From Casuarina equisetifolia (taxonomy: Eukaryota > Streptophyta > Magnoliopsida > Fagales > Casuarinaceae), in NCBI GenBank assembly GCA_028551475.1, contig CM052359.1, positions 20,089,583 through 20,153,582 on the forward strand: a stretch of DNA of 64,000 nucleotides, given 5' to 3'. Positions 35,201 to 46,379 of this stretch are shown here, one piece after another. The notes below the pieces were generated by a model. The model did not search any database and was not told the origin of the DNA. It worked only from the letters and a program-made list of their open reading frames with translations. The position numbers were made by a program, and so were the translations under genes. The first letter of the stretch is position 1, and each line of letters begins with the position of its first letter.

Positions 35201-36496
35201 TGATAACTCTATTTTTATATAGTTATTTTACCTATTTTAGGCAATAAATAACTTTAATAATTGTGAGAAAACATTTGAACTCCTTTTTATTTACCTAAAT
35301 TTATCTTGTTTATGTAGCACAAGGAGGCAAGGAGAAAAGGGATGAACATGGAGAGCATGATGCTTATTGTGTGGCAAAATCGTAATATCAAGATCAAGAG
35401 AGTCAAAATGGGCTTGGGCTTTGAATGATTGTTATTAGATTTTATTGTTATTGGATTTTCTAAATAATTAAAAAACCTAATCATATTAGAAGTTCAAAGC
35501 CTAATTAAATTAGGAGTTCAAAACCTAATTAAATTAAGAGTTCAAAACTCAATTGTTTTAGATCTCTAAAACCCAATTCTACTAGGATAAGAGTAGGTCT
35601 AAACCTAAACCCTATTAAGAGAAGAGACGAGGCAAAAGAAAAAAGAGGAGGAAATTAAGCACAACTCAAGAGAGAGGCTAAGAATTCAAGGTTTTCTTGA
35701 AGATAAGGCAAAAAGGGTGACAGACTTCTTGTTCTTGGATTCAAGATGCCTTCTTTATTCCTTATTATTATTCTTCCTCATTATTTCTTTATGCTTTAGT
35801 TTATTTTTGTTAGAGCTACGATGTAACCTAATTATGATGGTATGAATCTTATGATTATTATGTTTTGCAAGATATTTTATTTATGTGAGTTATATATTAT
35901 TATACTTAATGCTTTTAAGTGATTGACCACCACTTGAATGATTTGATGTGCATGTTTGAGACTGAGAGGTAATAATATGCAATTACTTTTTATAATATAT
36001 AACCATGAATTAAATGTGGATAGACATATACCATGTTGTTTGTGTGGCTTTTGGTAATAAGATAATCGAAAGATTTATTGTAAACTGGGAATGTTCATAG
36101 ATCCTAATGCATTTGGTTTGTTTCAATTCACATATAGAAATATAGTGAATTAATGAACTAAGTAGGTTTACTATACCTAGACATAGGATAGTAAATAAAT
36201 TAGGAAGTTCTACCATCACATAGATATTATCCCTCTTGCAAGCATACATAATCTACATTGGTACCTCATAGTTATGGTGAAATCAGACACTCTAACATAT
36301 TTTGTGTATTTAGTTTTATTAAATTTAGTTGATTAGTTTATTCTTTATCAATTTGGATTTGTTAGATAAATTCTAAGAGTTGTTCACTGTTAGTAATTAG
36401 TTGGCATAGTAATCACCAATCTCTATGAGACGATACTTTTCTTATCATTATATTACTTGTTCGACATGTTCACTTGTATTTAAAATTCACCAAACA
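35201..36496 (-). mobile_element. Element B: non-autonomous TG...CA element (1296 bp)
   Basis: Same family as A and C but inverted: plus strand starts TGATAACTCTATTTTT and ends AATTCACCAAACA. The target duplication TATTA is perfect (35196-35200, 36497-36501). It interrupts the RNase H domain of Copia-1, which resumes at 36502 and reaches [19 protein letters not shown] at about 36550-36606. The middle differs from A and lacks the CpG-rich block. No coding is seen. Confidence 0.88.
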
Positions 36497-36501
36497 TATT
36501 A

Positions 36502-36956
36502 CTACTCAACATTCCACTTCTGGGTATTTTTTTTTCTTAGATCTAATTGCATTTCATGGAGCTCAAAACATCAGGCAACCATCTCCCACTCATCAGTTGA
36601 GTCAGAGTATAGATCCTTAGCTTCTGCAACAGCAGAAGCAACATGGCACTGCATTTTCTTGCGTGACTAAAATGTTCCACAACCAAGACCCACCTTATTG
36701 TATTGTGATAATTTATCAACCTTGTGTTTCACCATCAAGCCAACTTTTCATGGGAAAACCAAACATATTGCAATATAATATCACTTTGTACGTGAAAAGG
36801 TGGCACTTGGTTCACTTGTTACTAAATATGTTCCCTTTGCCTCTTAACTTGCTGATATATTCACCAAGCCTCTTCCACACTCTACTTTTCAATCAATAAG
36901 ATCCAAACTTGGCATGACACTTCCTGTAACGCTAAGTTTGCAGGGGAGTAAAAGCA
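36502..36956 (+). pseudogene. Copia-1 RNase H tail and polypurine tract
   Basis: Continuation of the RNase H domain after insertion B, with the [18 protein letters not shown] stretch typical of Copia RNase H. Toward the end, DIFTKPLPHSTFQ-like sequence appears (about 36855-36895), then SKLGM and the purine tract CAGGGG before the 3' LTR. Frame changes are present. Confidence 0.8.
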
Positions 36957-37103
36957 ATGCTATTTCACATCAAGAAGACGTGGCCAATTCAGTTGTTAAA
37001 AAGTCCAAGAAATCTTCACAAGACAAGAAATCGAAGGAATTAAATGAGCCTATTCTCTCCCCCCCTTTCATCTCCTTTCACTGAACCTATAACCTATTCT
37101 ACA

Positions 37104-37183
37104 GCACATTGACAGATAGCAAGCTTATCTTCACAAGTCAAGTGCACACTGACAGATAGCAAGCTTATCTTCACAAGTCAAGT
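37104..37183 (+). repeat. 40-bp tandem duplication inside the Copia-1 3' LTR
   Basis: A 40-bp segment beginning GCACA and containing GACAGATAGCAAGC occurs twice in direct contact (37104-37143 and 37144-37183), with one difference. The 5' LTR has it once (about 29310-29350). The two LTRs were identical at insertion, so the duplication arose later. Confidence 0.9.
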
Positions 37184-37317
37184 TTAAATTTTGAATTTCA
37201 AATTCTTCTTTTTGATTGTATAAATTACAGGTATATGTATATGTCTATTTGACCTTTTTGCTATTACTATCAAAGAACACGGTTTCCTGCACCTTTCTTA
37301 CCTTTCTTTGATTTTCA

Positions 37318-37624
37318 TTTTCTTGAAGACAATTGGTTGAACGCATCTAATTCATAGGTTACTTTTGTTGTTATTCATTGATTAAATTTCATGTCAATGA
37401 AGCAGTGGGTAGAAAGTCAGGTGAAAGAAACAAGAAGAAACACGGTACAAAGAATAACGTGAAAAACTAGCTCACTATATTGAACATTAATGATACATTC
37501 ACTGCAAATAGGAAAAACATACCGCTATATCGAGGGAAATCTAACCCTTAAGACATAATCTACTATTAAAGCTCCAAATTCTATAATAATTATTTCAAAC
37601 CATTGCATCATTGGAACATGATAG
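37318..37624. other. Flank between Copia-1 and the G2-type pseudogene
   Basis: Resumes the unit sequence after Copia-1 and matches 61275-61574, the DNA just past the stop codon of G2. It contains the shared stretches GAAGACAATTGG, CATGTCAATGAAGCAGTGGG and TTGAACATTAATGATAC. No gene is seen here. Confidence 0.7.
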
Positions 37625-40141
37625 CTAGACATTTTCACCCATTTGGACACCCTTAGGCCTTAAATGAACATAACTACTATGAAAGACCTCAAGATGATTG
37701 GCTAATGAGGACTTCTCGATATCTTCATGGTGATATGATTTACAGATGAAGTACAAAACAATTTCTATAACAAAGCCAAAGAAAAGCACTATGCATAGCA
37801 ACAACACACAAAGAATTCCAACTAGGATGTTGATTCCCATGTTTCTTTCCCAAATTAGCACAACTGCTATCTCAAATAATACCTGAACTCCACTTAAACA
37901 AACAGTTAGCGTCAAAAAAATGCCAACTGCAACACCCATCTTACCCTTTAGCAAGGCCTTGCTCTTGTTTATGGCTTTAATTCCTTTGTCATCTTCTAAG
38001 ACAGATAAAACACTTACAAATTGCCAAACGATGCTTATATATATAAGCCCAATCAAGTACAAGATCACGATAACAATGAAAATCGCAGTTCCAATCTTAG
38101 AGAATCTGTAGAAGTGTGCCCATAAGTAGAATATGTTGGGTTTTATGGCTTAACAAAAAGGGGGTTGAATTGTTTTTGTACCGAAACTGTACTTTTGTTT
38201 ATCTTAAAATTATTCAATCAAACAATTTTGCAATTTATATAACAATAAGTAATCAAACAGAATTGTTTAAGGAAGCAGGAAAAAAGAGAATCAACACCCA
38301 ATTTACCACGGTGGTTTGGCACTCTATCTCAGAGTCCTACGTCCACCCTCTTCTCTTTCAACCCAACCGATTGAAGTCACCTTTACTCAACCTAATTAGG
38401 AGAATACGTTCTCCCTAATTCAAATAATTCCTTCTCAAAGGAATTATCAAGTCTGAATACAAATAATGATCAAAAGATCATATACAATAGCAAATCCCCA
38501 AATAATATGTTAGTTTATGGGATATTGCTAATCAGAGGAGCTATTCAAACAAATATATCAAGATATAAAGCTCCTATCACAAAATCCCCAATTTGAAGAA
38601 ATAAGGGTTTCAGACTTTCCTCAAAATTTATGTGCAGAGAATGTTTATAAGTGAAATTAGTACATAAATAATGTTATACAAGCTATAATCAAAGATGTAA
38701 TCGAAGATCAAACCAAATAATTCAATATCACCAAATGCTTGTGAACCACCGAATGATGAACAATCTCGAATCAAATGGTAAGTAAGCTTAGTCGATTTTC
38801 TTCATAAAGAGAATTCTTCAAATAGATGTAAATCATCAAGAGAAAACCTTCACGCACACATCTCCTTTAAATAGAAGTAGATCTAAGGCTTTTCTTGAAT
38901 CAAACCTGAACCATAGCCTTCTTCCAGTTAGGAATAGTAGGCTATCCATCAAATCAGCCTCATATCAACCTTCTGATTCAAAACCTAACCGTTCTAACAG
39001 CCCGTCTCCTCCAGATTCATCCCGTTGAAGTTTCGGTGCTTGAGAGAAGCAAAGGCAGCGTCGGGGAAAAGTGAAGCGGCTAGGGCATAACCCATTGAAG
39101 AATAAGTGCCTCTTATGTGCCCTTAAGTAAGACGACGTCATAGCCAGCAAGTGTATCAAGGAACCTTCTGATATGATCAAGACGACCCTGTAACAAGGAA
39201 GTGGATCAGGCTGACATGAACTTGGGCCGCACCTATATTCTCACAGTCCAACAGCAAAAGTCTAGTACAATAATAATATATTCAGCATTTATATACAGTC
39301 CAATATCAACAAGGTCCAATATCAATACACTTATAATGTATTGCATATACTGATTTTAAGCTAATATATTGTTCCTGCAATTTCACCAAACCAAGTATCA
39401 TATTCCTAAAATAAAATATATTCAAATATATTTTATATTTCTTGAAGAAATATTTAAATAATCAATATATTCAAATAATCAACATATATTTGAATATATG
39501 TCACAAAGACTTTAAGAATATATTTTATGAGGAAATGTAGGAACTCAGTTACTTTATAATATCATTAATTGATATTATAATTTGTACACCTTTTACTTCC
39601 TATAGTTTTTCTTTTTGCACATTTAGAAAAACATAATTTGAGAATTGATATTTACAAGAAAATATCAATTCTCAAGAAAATATTTTCAGTCATAACAAAA
39701 CCCTATTTTCCAACAGAATAGTACTGTAGCAAGGACGTCATAGACTAAAAGAATAAGGAAAGTCCATAGGAAAGTGACCATAAGTCTCTTCTAAACCCTT
39801 GGGGTAACGCCTATGACCCTTTTGAAGGTCGCCTCCTTTGCGGCATATATGGATGCGATGGTGTAAACAACTGCGGAGGTGGAAACAAGGGAAAGGATGA
39901 GAAGGAAGGTGAAATAAACAGCTTCGACGAGCAAAAAGGAGACCCCATGACGGACATTATTAATCTTGCTGGAAAGAAACTCGGAGATTTGAATGTGAAC
40001 AAGGTAGATAACAAAGAAGGGGAGTATAAGAGCTAGAGTGATTTGGTTGAAGATTTTATTCCATGAAAAGATGATCTTAAAGGACTCCTTAAAGATCCTA
40101 AAGAAGCCAAGAACCTGTAGTTCTTCTTTTCCTTTGTCCAT
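37625..40141 (-). pseudogene. G2' : broken copy of membrane protein gene G2
   Basis: A copy of G2 on the same strand. The 5' part (40141-39716) starts MDKGKEELQVLGFF. The 3' part (38133-37625) ends GVQMGENV. A 1582-bp LTR-like element (D1, 38134-39715) splits the coding sequence in the region between membrane spans 3 and 4. One nonsense change is clear: the Trp codon in the VWKRL motif is TAG at about 39788-39790, after residue 116. Otherwise both halves keep the frame, and family landmarks (SVLSVLED, KALLKGKMGVAVG, KSYHHED) are intact. Without D1 the gene would be the same length as G2. It cannot make a whole protein, though a 116-residue fragment with two membrane spans could be translated. 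Confidence 0.9.
38134..39715 (+). mobile_element. D1: solo-LTR-like insertion in G2'
   Basis: 1582 bp starting TGTTGGGTTTTATGGC and ending CCCTATTTTCCAACA, so the ends are TG...CA with short inverted TGTTGG/CCAACA. The 5-bp target duplication GAATA is perfect (38129-38133, 39716-39720). A related copy (D2) lies inverted at 49590-51429. No gag-pol, primer site or second LTR is seen, so a solo LTR left by recombination is the likely explanation. Confidence 0.88.
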
Positions 40142-40275
40142 GGTCTCTTTTTTCTCATCTAAAAAGAAAGAGGAACAAGAAGGTGAGCTTTATAAGCTAC
40201 CAAGACCCTATAAAGGAGTGAACTTCCTGATGCCCAATTACCTTGATCTTCGTGGAAATTGCCAACAAGGAAACT

Positions 40276-43200
40276 TGTTAGATTAATATGAAGATATGCC
40301 AACTATGTTGATGTCAGACACTATAGTATTATGATATTCTTTGACCAAACGGTCCTCAAAGAGCTCTATAGCCATTATAGAGAGGCTCCCCACATTCACA
40401 CCAGGAACTTACCTAGTATTCCCAATATTATTATGTGAATAATCATATATTTAACAATGTTCCTTACTTAGAATAAGGCTCAAGCTTATAAGTTCAAGCT
40501 TAGATTGTACAAATTCTTTATAGTTGAATATATAGAAATTCCTACAATCTTTGGCTATTTCAATTCTTTACATGGTACCACAACCTTTTTTCTCTAAGAA
40601 CTATTGCTTCCATAAAAAAAAAAAAAAATCAACCATCATTCACAAGTTTGGAGGAATTCAACTTTTTTTTCATTAAAAAAAAACTAAACATAAAAAATCC
40701 AATGCAACCCTTGTATTTTTGGTTTTGTCACTCATTTTTTGAGAAATTATATTTCCCTCCCATACCCTTTCCCTATTTTCACATTGACCTCATTGTTCTC
40801 CCAACGCCCTAATCCCTAACCCTAGCCACCCTCTTTCTTCAATTCCTAAATTACCCTTGTTGCCAACTGCAATGGCTGTGCATAATGATAATTTTGATAC
40901 CTCCTAACCTTTTTAGGCCACTGCATACTAGCTTTCCATTATCAATTTGTAGATCGGCAATATCATTTCCCAAAAGTCATTGGCAAATCAAATTGGAATG
41001 TTTGGTCCAATTAGGTCAAAACTATGTTCCTCACCCATAACAAGATGGGCTTCCTCATTGGGAAACTACCCTGTCCCACCAACACCCATGACAATGCCCA
41101 AAAATGGATTAATATCACATAGTAGCAAAAATGTGGCTAACCCGCTCCATTAATTCATCGCTCAAAGCCATTGTTTCTCATATTTCAATTGTTGCTAAAA
41201 TTTGGCAAACACTCTAAGATAGCTTCGTCGTGTAGTTAGGCCCTATAAATTCTTAGTTCAGCAGGCCATCAGCAAATTGAAACTCCATGCCAATGCTTCT
41301 AGCTCTGAACTTATTGCTTTTTATATCGAATCAAAAAATTTATAGACTAATCTTGGCTCGTAGAGACTACCAATTTGGTGTGATTACAATAGCTGCACTT
41401 GTCATATGAACAAGAAACTTCAATTGCATGATGAAGTTACTTTTTGCCCTCCCTAATGATTTTGATACACTCCGCTTCATTATCTTATCCTACAAAAGCA
41501 TGCCTTCATTGTAGAAATTGTATGCTCTTACCAAATAGGACCTCCACTAAAGGTCATTTGATGGTCGCTCCATCATCAGTGATGACTTTATGTTTACAGG
41601 TTAGAACTTGACGCTAGCACTCAGGTGAAGGACATGGTGCCACTTGTGATGTGCCAAATCTATTCCAAGAAGGGCCACAATGCCTTTCAATGTTGACATC
41701 ATTTTGACCATGCTTTCCAAGCGAATGATGTCCTTCAAATGCTTGCAATGCTCACCCTTGAGGAACCTAAAAGGAAGTTAGTTCATAACAATAGAGTTAT
41801 TACTCATGTTGTTAATACCGCCAATGAGTTAACAAATGTTAAGTCTTATATTGGAACTAACATCATACTTGTTGGTAATGGACAACAAAGAGCCATCACT
41901 GACATTGGTAACGCTACTTTGGGAAACGGTATGTTCACTCTAAACTATGTCTTAATAGTTCCCAATATAACAAGAAAATTGCTCTTTATCTCCAAGTTAA
42001 CTAGTGACTATCCTTGCCTTGTGATATTTGATAATTGTCATTTCTATGTTAAGGACTTGGAGATAGGATGGATTTTGCTAAAAAGGGTTAGAAGAGGAAA
42101 CCTTTACTTGCTACCAAACCCTTTGAACATGGCCTTGTTCTCTTAATAGTACAAAGAGTAAATTTGAATTCTTGGTATCATTGACGAGGGCACTCTCATA
42201 GACAAGCGGTTAAATTTTGGTTCAACAAGATAGAATTAGCGTGATATCTAATTTTGTTCTTAACTTTTGTAAATCTTGCCACATAAGCAAGAGTTATAAC
42301 CTTACTTTTGCAAACTCTATCGCTAGAACCTTTTCCCTTTTTAAAAAGGTTTACAAGATGTAACTAAGCATTCACTTGTTAATTCATAATCAACATAAAG
42401 GTGTTATGTATCCTTTGTTGATGACTTTTCATGATTTACTTAGATATTTCCTCTTTGGCAAAATTTTGAAGTACTTGGTATTTTTTAAGGATTTTAAGAA
42501 AATGGTAGAAATTTAGTTTGGTTTACCCATCAAAATCTTGCAAATTGACAATGGTGGGGAATATTTAAGCAATGACTTCCTTTTCTTTCTTAAGTCCAAT
42601 GGAATTCTACATTACATGTCCTACCCATATACATTTTAACAAAATGGGATTATAGAAAGGAAACATCGAAATATTATAGAGTTGGCTAGAACTATGACAA
42701 TTGAAGTAAATATTCCAAAATAGTATTGGGTTTATGCCTTTTTTACTGCAATAAATTTAAGTGACAGACTTCTAAGTCAATACCTAAACAACTATATTCC
42801 CTCAAAAACACTATATAAGAAGCAATGTGACTACACCCTTTCTATAGTTTTCGGGTGTTCATGCTTTCCTCATCTTAAACATTAAGTTGTTAAGAAGTTA
42901 TCCCCCAAATCTTTTGAAATATTTTTTTTGGGCTACAACCCACAACATTAAGGGTGAAGGTGTTTTCACTGTAGCCTCTGGGAAAACATTTGTCTCCAGA
43001 CATATCATCTTTAATGAAGACTCATTTCCTTTTGTAGCTTAAATCAAGTCCATTAAATGATGTGCTTTTGTAGTTTGCACTTCTCGAAGCTTAGAAGAAC
43101 CTACTAGCTTTGTTGATAGGATGAATAAGGTCATGCTTGATAATCCATTGGGACATGCATCAAGCAATGTGGCTAGAAATGATCCACCTTGCAACATCGT

Positions 43201-45593
43201 AAATTCCTGCCTTTCCATCCACTTCATAAGAAGCCACAAGCCCCCACAAATATCATGACTCCAACTAGATGATTATCTAATCCATCAGTAATGCATGTGA
43301 GCTATAAAATAGCGCCTTCATTTAGCAACATGGAGCCCTCCAAAATCAGCATGCTTAAGGACAGCTTGGGTGATGAGCCACTTGTTTCACCCATGAATGT
43401 CTTACCTTCAACTACACAAGACAACATGGAGTGCTCCCAGAGCATAAACCACTTGTGTCCCTCACAAGTGAAGCCGAAATGCAAGACATGTCAGAAGCCA
43501 TACCCATACATGCATGCCAAACATCTTGACCTACCTAATAACTAAGCAATTCACAACATCAATTTCTAAGCCAATATGTGTCTAGGTCAAATAGTCCAAT
43601 CTCCAATGATTGTTTGTCCTTCTTGTATAATCCTATCTAGTAACAAACTTTTCCTAAACCTTCATCCTACTTGCATGAACTCAACCAACAACATGTTGTT
43701 AGTCATTCTTGATCTTTAGCCTCTATACCCACAACTTCCTCTACTACTTGTCAACCTCTCACACATAAACCCATCCAACATAAACCAAGCTTCAATGGCA
43801 CCCTTACCTTGCTCACATGAATCTAGCCAGCAAAGTACCAAAAACCATCCATAGTCCTTAACCTCTCTCCCACTCACAAACTAAGAAAATGCTTGAGAAC
43901 CCATACCATGCAAACTAGAAGTCAATCTAAAATCCAAAATCCAAACCCCAAATATGCTTTGGCTCTCTTTCCTTTGGGCTTGACCCCTTAAAAACCTATA
44001 TTTGGCTCTGAGACATATAGGTTGGAGATGAGTTATGGAGGATGAAATGTTAGCCCTTAAATAGAACAATACCTAGGAGTTTGTCCCTCAATTAGAAGCA
44101 CAAAATATCATGGATTTCATTAGGTCTTGAAGCAAAAGCTTGAACCAAATGGAGAGTTAGATTGCTTGAAAGCATGATTGGTAGCCCTTTTGGCTACCAT
44201 CAAGAACCAAGTGTGGACTTTGTTGAAACCTTTAGTCTTATTATCTATAACACCACAATTTGTTTCATCCTACCACTACTACTATGAGACATCCATTACT
44301 TCAATATGATATAAACAATGTCTTGTTGCACAATCTATTTATTAAACCTATTTTAATGGAACAACCCTCAAGGTTTGTTAGCTCTCACTTTCCAAACCAT
44401 GTATGTCAATTGAAAACGGCACTATATAAACTTAAACAAGCCCATGGGCTTGGTATGATAAGTTCACAGATTTCTTTTTTTCATTAGGCTTTCATTGCAG
44501 TTACCATGACCCTATATACTCGATCAAAATGGCATAATGATATTGATTTTACTCTATGTTGATGATCTCATAGTGACCAGCAATTCCAAAAAGTTAATTA
44601 TATATTTGAAAGTTGCTCCCAATTGAGAATTCCTGATTAAAAGTCTTGGATAACTCCATTACTTCTTAAAGGTTAAAGTCACTCACACTGCAAATGGACT
44701 TTTGTTGTTTCAAAAATAGTATGTAGTTGACATCCTAAAATAGGTAGGTATGGAGCATTACAAACCCATCACAAGACCTGTAGCAACTAAGGAACCTTCT
44801 TTGATTTACAATCTTGTAGAGGCACAACAATACCTCACAATGACTTGCTTGGATCTCTCATTTGCAAAAAGACAACTGACAGTATCAAGATTGTTAACAA
44901 AAGCTAAATACTATTACCTACCAATAATTACAATAAAGTCCACTTGGATCTCATTCCTACTTAGGGACCGCAATGTACCATAATTTAAACCAACAATTCT
45001 ATTCTTTGACAACCTATTAGCCTTATACCTTACCACAAAGTCAATCATTCATGTTAAGTCCAAGCATATAGAAATAAACTATCATTTTATCAATGAAAAC
45101 GTGGCACTTAAAAGTGTTGTTACAGAACACATTTGACCAAGTGAGCATATAGTAAACCTACTTACCAAAGCTCTTCCCTACACATTTGATCAAGTGAGTA
45201 GTTACACCTAGTCTAGGGGAGCCTATTAACTTTGACAATCCAGAGCATGTGGACTAGGCTTTAGCCATGACAACAACATACCTCTTAATAAGAAATTAAG
45301 AAACAATAGAAACTCAACAAGGCATGAAAGGTTTTTTGAAAAGGTATGAATGTCTTGAGAAGACAAGCTAGGAGCACAGCCACTCCAATTTCCCCTCTGC
45401 CAAGATCTTTTCTACACACTTTTTATGATTCTTTTTGGCTATATATGCCTTTAACATAGTATACAAAATGCACTCACATTCTTTTCTTACTTAGTTAAAC
45501 ATACATTAATAGAGCAACAATCTAGAGTCTTTGTTTTCCACTCTTTCTCTCTCCTCTCTCCTCTCTCTTTAACAAAGATCTATCTCTCTTATA
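40276..45593 (+). mobile_element. Copia-2: decayed Copia retrotransposon at the unit junction
   Basis: A Copia relic filling the gap between the two duplication units. TGTTAGATTAATATG starts at 40276. A primer-site-like TGGTACCACAACC at 40573-40585 suggests a 5' LTR of about 297 bp. Gag has a zinc knuckle with one Cys lost (CQIYSKKGHNAFQC, 41652-41693). The protease region is at 41739-42146. Integrase has DNGGEY near 42547 and QNGIIERKHR near 42640. RT has MEQPSRF near 44356 and LYVDDLI near 44552. A DLLTKALP-like tail lies near 45150 and a purine tract AGGGGAG at 45215-45221. The two ends are not visibly alike and no target duplication is seen. Stops are numerous, often at former Gln codons. 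Likely original size is about 5.3 kb. Confidence 0.8.
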
Positions 45594-46181
45594 TTTTCCC
45601 ATTATATACACAAACCCAATCAAGTATAAGATAGCAAGAACTACAAAGATTAGGATCCTAATGGTAGAACCTCTAATGAAAAGCACCCACAAGATGAATA
45701 ATACCATTGCAACAATGTTATAAACCAAAACAATCCCAAAGATCCATAAAAAAATGATGATAAGTCTTTTCCAAACCTTTGGAACAACATTCACGACCTT
45801 TTTAAAGGTGATCTCTTTTGTCGTGTATATGAACATAATTTTATATATGATGGTGGATGTAGAAAGAAAGGAAGGATGATAATGAAGGTGAAGTAGGTGG
45901 CTTTGAACATTTAAAAAACAATCCATTTAGAGGAGATGACATCGGAAAGCTTCTCATACCTAGTAATGTTCTTTTGGGTATGATCTAAGTCATCTTTGTT
46001 GTGCAAGATATTGAAAAAGAGTAGGTCAAAGATTTGGATGTGAGCAAGGAAGATGGAGAAAGGGAGGATGTGAGCCAAAGTGATTTGGTTGAAGATTTCT
46101 CCAAGAAAATATGATCTTGAAGGATTCCCTACATATGCCAAAGAAACCTATAAATTGAAGGTCTTTTTATTCTTTATCCAT
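45594..46181 (-). pseudogene. G1' : truncated, decayed copy of G1
   Basis: The 5' half of G1 only. The start at 46181 reads MDKE then a TAA stop at codon 5. Further in, one frame carries the ILHNKDDLDHTQKN loop diagnostic of G1 (about 45940-46090) and another carries TFKKVVNVVPKVWKRL and VLAILYLIGFVYI (45605-45830). A frameshift falls near 45870-45915. Homology stops abruptly at 45594, at the codon for VYI in the fourth membrane span; the 3' half is absent. The 200 bp upstream still match the G1 promoter. It is not functional. Confidence 0.9.
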
Positions 46182-46379
46182 GATCTCTTTCCTCCATCTC
46201 CTCAAATGATCAAGTCCTAATGGGGAATGGTGTAAAAAAAAGAAAAAGGAAGTTGACTTCTAATTACCAAACTACCTTTGGTCTTAACTCGAATTACCTA
46301 ACGTATCTATTTATTGTCTTTAAGATAAGGAGAAGGGAAAACCTTTTTCAAAGAAACACCAATGGATGAAAAGTTGAAT

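Larger units (their letters stand above)
29157..37317 (+). mobile_element. Copia-1: full-length but dead Copia retrotransposon
   Basis: 5' LTR 29157-29486 (330 bp) starts TGTAAAAGCAG and ends GATTTTCA. A weak initiator-Met primer site, TTGGTATCCAAAGC, follows. 3' LTR 36957-37317 is preceded by the purine tract CAGGGG, and its first base is mutated (TG to AG). Target duplication is TTTCT, at 29152-29156 and about 37319-37323, with one extra T in a T-run on the right. The undisturbed site is visible in unit 2 at 61270-61274. Removing the two nested insertions (A 29882-31554, B 35201-36496) leaves about 5.2 kb, normal for Copia. The gag-pol order is gag, protease, integrase, RT, RNase H, which defines Copia. 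It is dead because of many stops plus the two insertions. Confidence 0.9.
22618..40275. repeat. Tandem duplication unit 1
   Basis: The first copy of a duplicated block. Order: 5' part of G1 and its promoter, spacer, TRIM array, gypsy remnant, AT-rich spacer, G2-type gene. The same order recurs at 45594-62624. Matches seen by eye include 23290-24420 against 46262-48670, 25200-26640 against 51490-53150, 27240-28760 against 53750-60770 (split by Copia-3), and 29000-29156 plus 37318-40275 against 61100-62624. Without unit-specific insertions the unit is about 7.9 kb. Identity looks moderate to high but could not be measured. Confidence 0.8.

Noticed and set aside
35201..36496. Retrozyme (LTR element with hammerhead ribozymes)
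   Set aside because: Size would fit, but I could not find paired CTGATGA and GAAA hammerhead cores in conserved positions, nor two short LTRs.
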